Assembly (NCBI GenBank): GCA_016927865.1
Contig: JAFGLU010000008.1
Location: 1 to 64,000 of the forward strand
Direction: 5' to 3'
DNA: 64,000 bases
DNA from: Anaerolineaceae bacterium
Lineage (GTDB): Bacteria > Chloroflexota > Anaerolineae > Anaerolineales > Anaerolineaceae
The notes below the pieces were generated by a model. The model did no database searches. It saw nothing but the letters and a program-made list of their open reading frames with translations, and was not told the DNA's origin. The position numbers were made by a program, and so were the translations under genes. Shown here in pieces: positions 16,117 to 23,434 of the stretch (within the stretch, counting starts at the first letter, position 1; the number at the start of each line of letters is the position of its first letter).

Positions 16117-19100
16117 TCAAGTGCCCAGTGCGGGGGAGAGAACAAGCCGAATACCGATGTCGCTGCGGAAGTCGTCGGGGTCGCTCCAATCGCGGACTGC
16201 ACAGCGTGTGTTCCTCTGAATATCGTCCCACGAGCCGCCACGCAATACTCGGATCGCATTTTCACTCACGTGCAGGCGGTGCGATTGGCGAATATAGGGA
16301 TATGGGCGGTAACCGCTCAGCATCCATTCACTCACGTTCCCCGAAAGCTCCATGATCTCTTCGGGTGTTGCGCCGTGGGGGTACATACCGACCGGGCTGG
16401 AGTGGCTGATATTGCTGTTGCCAATATTAGCACTTTCCTCGTCCCAGTCTGCGTTGCCCCAGGGATACCTGCGCCTGTCCGCCCCCCGCGCGGCTTTCTC
16501 CCACTCCGCCTCCGTCGGCAGCCGAGCAACGATCTTTTGTGCTGCCAAGTCACGCCATAAGCGTTTGGCATCTGGATTCTCCGCTCTAGCTATAAGCTGA
16601 TCGCGAAGCATCCCGAAGGGGCCGCTGAGAGCTGACAGCTTCTGATTCACCCACTTTGCATACGCCATTGCCTCAAACCAACTCACGCCTATCACCGGGC
16701 GGGTGGGAGTAGCAAGTTGATCTTGCCACCAGTACGGTGCGCCGCGCTGCTTCAACTTGCGCACTGTCAGCCAATCGCGGAAAATCCTGTCTTCTACTTT
16801 GCTGTCATATTTTCCGGTGCGCCAATCCCAACCGGTCTGGCTCCACCATTCCTGGTTTTCATAACCCTGCTCCTGCACGAAATGGGCATATTGCCCCACC
16901 GTTACCGGGTAACGTGCCATCCAGTAATCGTAAGAGATCAAGAGCGGCTCGGGATTGCCATACTCGTTATCAAAAGCGCCTTCCTCCCCTTCCCGGCTGC
17001 CCATGATAAACAGCCCGGCGGAAATGCGTACGAACCCCAGACTTTCCTCCGGCTTTCCGCGGAACAGCGCCGGCAGGCCCATAAGGTTGGGGGCAAAGCG
17101 CGGGTCGCCCAGCTTGCCCAAGATGTCGCCCGCTTCAGCCCGCTCGCGGGCCGGCAGGCGGCCCTCTTCCACCAGGCGTAATAACCAGCGGCGCAGGCGC
17201 TTGACCAGCACGCCGGTTTGTTCGTCGCCCGCGGCCCGCTCCTGCAAGCGCAGCTCCAGCAGCGCCGTGCCTGCCAGCGCCGCCCGCCGCCAATGCGAGT
17301 CCTCCACTTGCTCGAGCTCCTCGGGCGTGCCCGGAACGAGCGCTTGCAAGGTGCTCAAGGCCTGTCCCTCGCCACCCTGGCGCACCTTGCCAATGGCCAA
17401 CAGGATCACCTCGCGCCACCATTCCAGCGAGTTTCCCGCCAGTACGCAAATACGAGTGTGGAAATCGGCCTGGTTGGTCAGATGGCAGCCTGCCAGGTAT
17501 TCCTGGAAGGAGCGATGGGGGAAGGAATAGATACCCTTCTCCCGAGCAACTAACAGTCCCGAGCGGCGGTCAAGATATTCCACTACCACATCTGTTTTCA
17601 GATCAACGGGGGTGGCTTTGCCAAGGATTTCCAGGATTGTACCCAACGGGATATCCGCAGGGGCATCTTCGCCCCGGCTGTCTTCGTCCAGCAGCCCTTG
17701 TTTTTCGTGCACTTCATAAGCCAGGCGCGCCATGCCCGAGCGCAGGTCGCGCTCATCCATCCCCAGCACACGCAAAATGCCATAATCGACCAGGGGCTTT
17801 CCGTCCGGGTCTTCGGTGATGCTCTGGCGCTGCCATTGGGTCAGCAACAACTGTACCGATTGCTCATACAGGTCGGCGCGGTCTTCGGGCAGGCGCTTTT
17901 GGCTGGCGTTCAGCCCGGCGATCAAGGTCAGGAGCAGCGGGCGAGAGGCCAAATCGGCCAGGTAACGGCGCTGCCACATCACAGCCAGCAAACCGTTGGC
18001 TCGCGCTTTGGTCTCAATCTCGTCCCATTGCAAAACCGAACGGGCGGCTTTATACCATTGGCGCACGAAACCCTCCACCTGCTCTTTGCTGAAGGGCGCC
18101 AGCGCCAGGATATCGAACCTGGGCAACTGCCAGCGGGGGTCGGCGTAAGCGTAGGGCCGGGCGGTGAGAATGGCACGGGAAGATTTGGGGATTTCACTCA
18201 GGAAGGACTGGATTGCTTGCAGTAGGCAGGCACGCCGCCGCCCGGCTTCGGGTACCTCATCCAGGCCGTCCAGTAGCAGCAAGAGCGGACCTTTGTCCAT
18301 ACGCGCCTGAAGGCCGATCAGAGCCCACTTGGCGGCTTCCTGGCCGAGCAGATCCACCATGTGCGCCTGGATGGTCTCCCACAACATGCCGGACGTGCCG
18401 CATTTGGCTTCTAGTGGGATATGCCGAGCCGCTTTGCGCAATACAATGCGCAGCGGCAAGTACCCCCGGATTGCCTTGGGCAGTTTTTCGGTCTCGCCGG
18501 TCAAGATGGACTGCGCCAGGCGGTAGGTGAGGTAGTTGACGAAGCTGGTTTTGCCCGACCCGGCATCCCCCAGCAAAGCCAGTCGCTTATTCTTGGCCTC
18601 GCAGACCACCTCCATCAACGGCGCGCGGCTTTCACCCTGACCAAGCGCCAGGCGGCGTCCAAACTGGCGGTGGTCTTCCGTTCTATCGTTGGGAGCGCTG
18701 ATCACGTCCAGGTCGGTGTACACATCCGCCAGGCGCAGGGTGTCCTGCTGCAAGGGGGAAGGCGCCAGGCGCGGGTCGATCACACCCAGGGGTAGGTGGC
18801 TGCACTCTTCCGCCAGCGCGCGCAGGTAAGCGCGTAGGAACAGGTCGCCGATCTGCTCGCCGGAGACTTCCAGGCGGTTGCCTTCGCCCACGACGATGAT
18901 CATACCGCTGGCATTGCCCTCAATGGTAACACTGCGATTGACAATGCCCTGGATGAAGGGGTCCAGGCGGGTAGAGGATACCAGTTGCGAGTTGCCCTGG
19001 GCGAGTAGTTGCTGTTCAAGCCCAGCATACTCAGCTCTCAGTGCAGATATTTTGGTGTCTACGATCTCATTACCCAGGTCGGAGCGCAGATTCTCATAGC

Positions 19101-19155
19101 TGCTGATCTTCCTGGTGATTTCGTCCAAACGATTGCGTAAGTCGTCCATGCTCAT
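16117..19155 (-). CDS. NACHT ATPase with coiled-coil N-terminus and FGE-sulfatase/C-lectin-fold C-terminus
   Basis: Start taken at MSMDDLRNRL (GGGGGC upstream); the frame extends 18 codons further. Residues 1-55 are coiled coil, followed by a short beta-like stretch (VTIEGNASGMIIVVGEGNRLEV). P-loop GDAGSGKT is at ~196-203 and Walker B LLLLDGLDEV at ~292-301, then ILTARPYAY. A helical region leads to an FGE-like domain from ~730 (RISAGLFIMGSREG, VIGVSWFEAMAYAKW, RLPTEAEWEKAARG, MELSGNVSEW, RVLRGGSW). Unlike its neighbour it has no membrane segment. The two proteins share architecture but little sequence outside the ATPase and the C-terminal tip. Likely an NLR-like sensor. Confidence 0.85.
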   Translation of the reverse strand: MSMDDLRNRLDEITRKISSYENLRSDLGNEIVDTKISALRAEYAGLEQQLLAQGNSQLVSSTRLDPFIQGIVNRSVTIEGNASGMIIVVGEGNRLEVSGEQIGDLFLRAYLRALAEECSHLPLGVIDPRLAPSPLQQDTLRLADVYTDLDVISAPNDRTEDHRQFGRRLALGQGESRAPLMEVVCEAKNKRLALLGDAGSGKTSFVNYLTYRLAQSILTGETEKLPKAIRGYLPLRIVLRKAARHIPLEAKCGTSGMLWETIQAHMVDLLGQEAAKWALIGLQARMDKGPLLLLLDGLDEVPEAGRRRACLLQAIQSFLSEIPKSSRAILTARPYAYADPRWQLPRFDILALAPFSKEQVEGFVRQWYKAARSVLQWDEIETKARANGLLAVMWQRRYLADLASRPLLLTLIAGLNASQKRLPEDRADLYEQSVQLLLTQWQRQSITEDPDGKPLVDYGILRVLGMDERDLRSGMARLAYEVHEKQGLLDEDSRGEDAPADIPLGTILEILGKATPVDLKTDVVVEYLDRRSGLLVAREKGIYSFPHRSFQEYLAGCHLTNQADFHTRICVLAGNSLEWWREVILLAIGKVRQGGEGQALSTLQALVPGTPEELEQVEDSHWRRAALAGTALLELRLQERAAGDEQTGVLVKRLRRWLLRLVEEGRLPARERAEAGDILGKLGDPRFAPNLMGLPALFRGKPEESLGFVRISAGLFIMGSREGEEGAFDNEYGNPEPLLISYDYWMARYPVTVGQYAHFVQEQGYENQEWWSQTGWDWRTGKYDSKVEDRIFRDWLTVRKLKQRGAPYWWQDQLATPTRPVIGVSWFEAMAYAKWVNQKLSALSGPFGMLRDQLIARAENPDAKRLWRDLAAQKIVARLPTEAEWEKAARGADRRRYPWGNADWDEESANIGNSNISHSSPVGMYPHGATPEEIMELSGNVSEWMLSGYRPYPYIRQSHRLHVSENAIRVLRGGSWDDIQRNTRCAVRDWSDPDDFRSDIGIRLVLSPALGT
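16135..16242 (-). other. Candidate DGR variable region of the second NACHT gene
   Basis: Counterpart of the first variable region. Differing codons are again mostly NNC/NNT (GAC, GAT, ATT, AAC, GTC, GAT, GAC, CGC, AGC, GAC), while the flanking framework is conserved to the nucleotide over runs such as CCCGACGACTTC and CGGCTTGTTCTCTCC. Confidence 0.5.
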
Positions 19156-19254
19156 GCCCCCGGTGAAAGTTATATGATTGATTGTAGCCAAATCCAAGGG
19201 GCGGGGCAAGAAAAACGAATTGATTGTTGTGTGAGGATAGCGAAGTTCTACTTA

Positions 19255-19323
19255 ACGATGGTGCTGCCTGAATCAGCGCAGCCCGCCTTCGGCGGCCTTC
19301 GCTGATTCAGGCAGCACCATCGT
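19255..19323. repeat. Long perfect inverted repeat at the left edge of the mobile element
   Basis: 24-bp arms (19255-19278 and 19300-19323) are fully complementary. The 21-nt spacer has an inner hairpin CCGCC-TTC-GGCGG. It lies between the NACHT gene and the first element gene, and the reading frame of that gene stays open into it. Could be a cruciform, an element end or a regulatory hairpin. Confidence 0.85.
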
Positions 19324-19333
19324 TCCCAGGGTT

Positions 19334-20488
19334 GTGTGGGTGTATGCGCGAGACCCATACGACCTCATTTTCTGGTACATGGTGAAAACCATTGCCGGCG
19401 AGTCGGGCGAGTGTTTCATCAACACCGAGCAGCTGGCCGAGCTGTGCATGATGTCTGAGGGCAAGATCGCAGACTGCCGCAAGTATTGGCTGTCCACACG
19501 CCTGCTCACGGGCAAGCTGGAGAAGGTCGACAATTCCCCCGAAGGCTACAAGGTGTGGCATTTGACTGATCCCGACGTGTGGGACCAGAACAACCGCTGG
19601 GGAACCGAGTACAGCACGCTCCAATCCAGGGTTGACCTGAAGCGTGACCAACGGCTCAACGGGAACGGGTGGAAGTCTGAGAACCAGCGCATGTGTCCCA
19701 GGTGCGGAGAGATGTTCACTATCACCGGCCCACAATCGGTTCGATGCGAGAACTGCTCGAGAGCGCACAATATCGAGAAGAACCAGGTGTGGCGCAAACT
19801 CGGGACAAAGACTGTCAACGTTCCGGGCGCAAGTTGCACGATTGTTGGGTGCGAAAACACCAATCTCGAATATCACCTCCCCTCCCCCAAGGAAGAGCCG
19901 GTGATATTGTGTGTTGATCACCACAACGAGCTGCATCGGTTGGAAGCCGAGAATGACCGAGCGGCTTATGACATGAACCGATCGGAAAATCCACCGAGCG
20001 GCTTAACACATGAATCGAGCGGCTTATCACATGAATCAAGCGGCTTATCAGGTGAATCGAGCGGCTTATCACGTGTGGTTAAAGAATATCCATTTAAGAA
20101 TATCCAAGAAGAAAATCCAGGAAGAATGGCTGCGCCAGGGTCCATTCTGGAGCTTTTCTATCGACAATCTTCTTCAGGGGAGGCTGATAACTTCCATGAG
20201 GTTTCTAATCGGTGGCGCATGGTTATGGCCGAGGCGGGAGTCCGGATAGAGGATATTCAAACACCCATGATGGTGTATCCAAAGAACGGGTCGCTCCCCT
20301 CTTATCAATGGCCCGACGACGATTGGATTAGCATCAGCCACGATTGGGACCTCAATGTCTTCAAGGATGATAACGTCCTGCGCATGGCCATCTACCCCGT
20401 TGTGGGCGGGCAGACCAAAACCGAGAAAGCCGCCTGGTCTTACCCCGAACAACAATCTCACTTAACTCCTACACATAGGAGCATTTAA
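19334..20488 (+). CDS. Replication-initiator-like winged-helix protein, probably 5'-truncated
   Basis: Listed from a GTG at VWVYARDPYDLIFWYMVKTI. The frame is open without a better start through the upstream inverted repeat to a stop at 19253-19255, and the sequence before the GTG (TIVPRV) reads as if the domain continued. The N-terminal ~80 residues look like a winged helix (EQLAELCMMSEGKIADCRKY), as in phage/plasmid initiators. A Cys4 zinc finger (CPRCGEMF ... CENC) and a second Cys/His cluster (CTIVGCEN ... CVDHH) follow. The middle encodes SSGLSHE repeats whose DNA looks like iterons. The last codons and the TAA come from a palindrome. A role in starting element replication is inferred. 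Confidence 0.6.
   Translation: MWVYARDPYDLIFWYMVKTIAGESGECFINTEQLAELCMMSEGKIADCRKYWLSTRLLTGKLEKVDNSPEGYKVWHLTDPDVWDQNNRWGTEYSTLQSRVDLKRDQRLNGNGWKSENQRMCPRCGEMFTITGPQSVRCENCSRAHNIEKNQVWRKLGTKTVNVPGASCTIVGCENTNLEYHLPSPKEEPVILCVDHHNELHRLEAENDRAAYDMNRSENPPSGLTHESSGLSHESSGLSGESSGLSRVVKEYPFKNIQEENPGRMAAPGSILELFYRQSSSGEADNFHEVSNRWRMVMAEAGVRIEDIQTPMMVYPKNGSLPSYQWPDDDWISISHDWDLNVFKDDNVLRMAIYPVVGGQTKTEKAAWSYPEQQSHLTPTHRSI
19958..20078. repeat. Five iteron-like 21-bp direct repeats (candidate replication origin)
   Basis: Units start at 19958, 19995, 20016, 20037 and 20058, with consensus beginning CGAGCGGCTTATCACATGAA. The last four are head-to-tail; the first is set 37 bp upstream and so is translated in another frame (RAAYDMN against SGLSHES). 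Conservation across frames says the DNA, not the peptide, is kept. AT-rich sequence follows (20079-20120). Repeats inside an initiator gene followed by AT-rich DNA is the layout of the lambda O origin. Confidence 0.65.
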
Positions 20489-20506
20489 CTCCTACGTAGG
20501 AGTTAA
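20462..20506. repeat. Double palindrome, copy 1 (inverted orientation)
   Basis: A degenerate palindrome followed by a perfect one with half-site TTAACTCCTAC. Reverse complement of the arrangement at 21368-21412 apart from a few bases. It overlaps the 3' end of the preceding gene and supplies its TAA stop. Confidence 0.85.
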
Positions 20507-20521
20507 AACAGGAGTCCAAAA

Positions 20522-20869
20522 ATGCCCTACATCCGACTAGACCCCATCAACCTGGTAGTAATCAGAGCGACCAACGCGGCCGTGAGAATGAAATACACCT
20601 GTCCTGTTTGCGGCCACAAGGACTGGCGGGCATTTGAGGAACCTTATCGTGACCCGGTCACCGGCAGTCTCGTTATCACGCATGTGTGCGAGAACTGCCG
20701 GAAGTACCGAATATCAGCCTCGATCTGCAGGATTGGAGAACAGTTTGTTGAAGAAGGAGGAACATGGACGGAGACAGGGCTTATATCGTGTTTGACGACG
20801 AGTCGATCCAGAATTTGCTGGAAGGCTTTGACGCGCGAGGTGTTCAGGGAGAAATCTCAGCTCGAATAG
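20522..20869 (+). CDS. Zinc-finger small protein
   Basis: Begins shortly after copy 1 of the double palindrome, with AGGAG upstream. A four-Cys zinc finger (CPVCGHKDW ... CENCRKY) fills residues ~27-62. The last ~35 residues overlap the next gene by over 100 nt and look like out-of-frame translation, so the functional part is probably the N-terminal 80 residues. Element-encoded zinc-finger proteins of this kind are common and uncharacterised. Confidence 0.5.
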   Translation: MPYIRLDPINLVVIRATNAAVRMKYTCPVCGHKDWRAFEEPYRDPVTGSLVITHVCENCRKYRISASICRIGEQFVEEGGTWTETGLISCLTTSRSRICWKALTREVFREKSQLE

Positions 20870-21111
20870 AGAAAGAGGAATTCGATGGGGTTTCATCCAG
20901 CGAGATCGCCTATTCCCTTGGAGTCGAAGTGTTGCAGCACAGGGAGAATAACAGAATATTGCTCTCCATAATAGCTAGGATCGAATCGATTAAAGATCGC
21001 AAGGCCGAAATGGAGCTGGGCGCCTTTGCGTCCGTGATCGACGAAGTATCCCAAGATCTGAAGGAAATCCTGGGCGATATCAACGACGCGACTCCAGCAC
21101 CGGAGGATTGA
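20764..21111 (+). CDS. Hypothetical element protein (115 aa)
   Basis: AGAAGGAGGAAC gives a strong ribosome site before the ATG although the gene begins inside the previous one. Acidic, helical, no known motif (VSSSEIAYSLGVEVLQHREN ... VIDEVSQDLKEIL). Its TGA overlaps the next ATG by one base, so these two are translationally coupled. Function unknown. Confidence 0.6.
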   Translation: MDGDRAYIVFDDESIQNLLEGFDARGVQGEISARIEKEEFDGVSSSEIAYSLGVEVLQHRENNRILLSIIARIESIKDRKAEMELGAFASVIDEVSQDLKEILGDINDATPAPED

Positions 21112-21371
21112 TGCCAGAGATCACAAATGAGTACATCGAAGAACTGATCGAGGCGACTGAGAAGGATGGCGGCGAGTCTGCCGCCATCCTCAGATCGCTC
21201 TTGCTGGAGCTGTTGGAGCTGAGAAAGACGACCAATGACCTGGCGCAGCTGAGCAAGAGATATCCGAGGAAGATTGTAGACATGACGATTGGCCTACAAG
21301 GGTTTGGTACTTTGCCACAATGGGCATATAGCGTTCAAGCTATTTTGGAGCGTAAGAATGGAGGGATTTAA
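21111..21371 (+). CDS. Hypothetical element protein (86 aa)
   Basis: ATG chosen over an upstream TTG because GGAGG lies 4-5 nt before it and it overlaps the preceding stop (TGATG). Helical N-terminal half (EYIEELIEATEKDGGESAAI). The final ATT-TAA is formed by copy 2 of the double palindrome. No recognisable domain. Confidence 0.6.
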   Translation: MPEITNEYIEELIEATEKDGGESAAILRSLLLELLELRKTTNDLAQLSKRYPRKIVDMTIGLQGFGTLPQWAYSVQAILERKNGGI

Positions 21372-21412
21372 CTCCTACGTAGGAGTTAAACACTCCTGTA
21401 TGTAGGAGTTAA
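21368..21412. repeat. Double palindrome, copy 2
   Basis: Perfect palindrome with half-site TTAACTCCTAC, then a degenerate second palindrome (CACTCC ... GTAGGAGTTAA). Provides the stop codon of the preceding gene. Confidence 0.9.
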
Positions 21413-21450
21413 GAGAGGGAGACAGTAGAGATTGAATCAGGAGTGAGTAG

Positions 21451-21735
21451 ATGCCAAAGTTAAAAATACCAACAGCTAGCATAGGCAAACCGCTTGTTGA
21501 TTGTAGTTTCTCGGATTTTGTGCCGGTCATTCTATTTATGGACTTGCCGGTCGGCGCATGGTTCGTGTTCGTGAACAAGCGTGTATCAACCGAAATCGTT
21601 GGGGAACACCCAACCGAAAGGAGTCCGTATTTGAAGGTGACCTTTGAGTTATTTGTAACCTGGTCGGATCGGCAGACGGCTTATGCTGCGCTGCTGACCG
21701 AAAAGGTAATTGAATGCCAACCTGGTTTGTATTAG
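21451..21735 (+). CDS. Hypothetical element protein (94 aa)
   Basis: AGGAG lies 8 nt before the ATG. Mixed alpha/beta protein with a hydrophobic stretch (FVPVILFMDLPVGAWFVFV) that is probably a buried strand pair rather than a membrane segment. No recognised family. First gene after copy 2 of the double palindrome. Confidence 0.5.
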   Translation: MPKLKIPTASIGKPLVDCSFSDFVPVILFMDLPVGAWFVFVNKRVSTEIVGEHPTERSPYLKVTFELFVTWSDRQTAYAALLTEKVIECQPGLY

Positions 21736-21793
21736 GGAGGTGACATAGTGAATTGATTATGACCTGTTCGAATAAGACGACTTCACAGCTCCT

Positions 21794-21822
21794 ACCTGTG
21801 TGGACATAATGTCCACACAGGT
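21794..21822. promoter_or_regulatory. Perfect 14-bp inverted repeat, possible operator
   Basis: Arms ACCTGTGTGGACAT and ATGTCCACACAGGT around a single A. Located about 85 bp upstream of the next gene and not followed by a T-run, so an operator is more likely than a terminator. Confidence 0.5.
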
Positions 21823-21908
21823 CTATGCGAACGAATTGACGTTGAGATTAGAAACCTTTTTTGTGGAAGTGGCTTTGTAAAACACCAGGTATCAAATTGG
21901 AGGTATGT

Positions 21909-22250
21909 ATGGCAGAGAAGGGATATTCGAGAGCATTGGATCTCTTCAGGAAGTTCAACCCTGAACGAGTGGCGGATTCGCCATCAACGACGGAGCTGTT
22001 CGATTGGCTGGTAAACCAGATCGAACGAAGTCCGTGTTACACACGTGCGTCAAGCGGCAGAATTGATTTGGATGGACGGAAATACCAGATCGCCGCTGAG
22101 TATGGGTGTTCAATTCGCTTTCTGTTATTGGAGCCAACGACACTGAAGCCGGCAACTACCCCGACAAAGAAGGGGATAATCGCCTGGATCGACTGGCTGA
22201 TGGATCGGATGTGCCAGTTGGGCTGCTCTTTTTACCACGAGTGGCATTGA
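21909..22250 (+). CDS. Hypothetical element protein (113 aa)
   Basis: Start chosen at MAEKGYSRAL because TTGGAGG lies just upstream; the frame is open 16 codons further. Contains FRKFNPERVADSPSTTELFD and IIAWIDWLMDRMCQL, a mixed alpha/beta pattern of no known family. Preceded by the 14-bp inverted repeat, which may control it and the following gene. Confidence 0.5.
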   Translation: MAEKGYSRALDLFRKFNPERVADSPSTTELFDWLVNQIERSPCYTRASSGRIDLDGRKYQIAAEYGCSIRFLLLEPTTLKPATTPTKKGIIAWIDWLMDRMCQLGCSFYHEWH

Positions 22251-22287
22251 TATTCGATGAGAGAAGGTCTGTAATAGAGGAGGAACG

Positions 22288-22671
22288 ATGTCCCTGTCTA
22301 AGCATGATTTTATTGACATGTTGTCGCAAGAGCTTGCAGAAAGCCCTAACAAGGAACAATTACTGGCTTACGCCAAAGAGTTGATCCCCGGTCCCTGGAT
22401 GCTAAGGCAACTCAAATCACTCAATAGCCGGAAGGTGCTCAGAGCTAATGCTGCGTACGCCGAGTTTCATCCCGAATTGCAAGGGGAAAAACATACGATC
22501 GACCAGGTCGTGGATTGGTTGATGGATGCCGGCGCAGTACCTTATGCCAGGGCTTTGGAAAAACGCCTAGAGAGGATCAAGGTCTTACTGGAACCCTATG
22601 GAATCACTGACCCAGATTTAGAGTACACCATCTCAGGTGCCCTATTGATCCGTATAAGAGCAAATGCATGA
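22288..22671 (+). CDS. Hypothetical helical element protein (127 aa)
   Basis: GAGGAGGAAC precedes the ATG. Almost wholly helical (FIDMLSQELAESPNKEQLLA, ARALEKRLERIKVLLEPYG). It is followed by an intrinsic terminator, so it ends a transcription unit. No motif recognised. Confidence 0.55.
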   Translation: MSLSKHDFIDMLSQELAESPNKEQLLAYAKELIPGPWMLRQLKSLNSRKVLRANAAYAEFHPELQGEKHTIDQVVDWLMDAGAVPYARALEKRLERIKVLLEPYGITDPDLEYTISGALLIRIRANA

Positions 22672-22719
22672 TGCCCCCTATCTAATCAGAGAGATACGGT
22701 AGCCCTTATATTCACATAG

Positions 22720-22763
22720 AAGGCCAGGAGGAATATACACCCTCCTGGCCTTTACTTTTTTTG
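22720..22763 (+). terminator. Intrinsic terminator
   Basis: Perfect 12-bp stem AAGGCCAGGAGG / CCTCCTGGCCTT with a 9-nt loop, followed within 3 nt by a run of T. It closes the small-gene cluster of the element. Confidence 0.9.
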
Positions 22764-23101
22764 ACGGTTTTATTTTGCCGGGTAATACCTCTGTAATGGA
22801 AGTACAAGATTTCCTGAGTTTCCCCCCTTGTTAGTGGTGTTTCCATGGAAGTTACAAATTTCTCTTTAGATGCATATGGTACTTGATCGGCTCATATTCA
22901 CGTAATAAATAGGCTTTAAGGCTTAACTCCTACGTTGGAGTTAAGCCTTCGCGTAAGGTGTGGATTTTTCATCCCCCTGTGCATTCCCCGAAATTCGTCG
23001 AAAAGTGGGAAATGGTCGCTGTCTTGTAAAATACATTATTGAACATAAGTCCTATATGGGATTGTTGTGCACATATCACCGCTTTAGAAAGGATCTACAC
23101 C
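22764..23101. other. Intergenic region upstream of the excisionase-like gene
   Basis: About 340 bp with no supported gene. It contains the single palindrome copy at 22923-22944 and presumably the promoter of the downstream HTH gene; no clear -35/-10 pair was assigned. Confidence 0.4.
22923..22944. repeat. Single palindrome of the TTAACTCCTAC family
   Basis: One palindrome with one centre mismatch; its flanks extend complementarity outward (AAGGC ... GCCTT). Lies in a non-coding region about 160 bp before the excisionase-like gene. Confidence 0.8.
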
Positions 23102-23305
23102 ATGGTTTCCAAATTACTTCGTGCAGAAGAGATCGCTTCCCTTTTAGGGGTATCTAAGTCGTTCGTTTACAAGCTAATACGAGAGAGGAATCTCAAGTCT
23201 GTGCACCTGGGATCATCTGTGCGGGTACGTGAAGAAGACTTAGAAGAATTCGTTGTCTCGTCTGTGGATGGTCGCAATTCTCCACCAATTGCTGAGGAGA
23301 TCTAG
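23102..23305 (+). CDS. Excisionase-like helix-turn-helix protein
   Basis: 67 aa; start at MVSKLLRAEEIASLLGVSKS with AAAGGA upstream. The whole protein is a MerR/AlpA-type HTH_17 domain (EIASLLGVSKSFVYKLIRER ... SSVRVREEDLEEFV), the fold of excisionases that assist tyrosine integrases. Being in the same element as an integrase, it probably directs excision or regulates the element; substrate site unknown. Confidence 0.8.
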   Translation: MVSKLLRAEEIASLLGVSKSFVYKLIRERNLKSVHLGSSVRVREEDLEEFVVSSVDGRNSPPIAEEI

Positions 23306-23434
23306 TTCCTGCTGCGCATTGTTATAGCGGAAGACTAAACATGGGCGACTCATTTATTGGCGAACATGTTTGGGCTCAATCGATACCTTAGTGGAATTTA
23401 AAACGTCGGATTTTGTTTGAAGAGAGGTCAAGAC

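Noticed and set aside
1-19155. CRISPR array or cas genes in the defence island
   Set aside because: No regularly spaced repeats of 24-40 bp with unique spacers and no Cas-like proteins.
13051-19155. Complete DGR cassette (reverse transcriptase, accessory protein and template repeat)
   Set aside because: No frame carries an RT YxDD-type motif and no third copy of the variable region exists in the window; only candidate targets are present.
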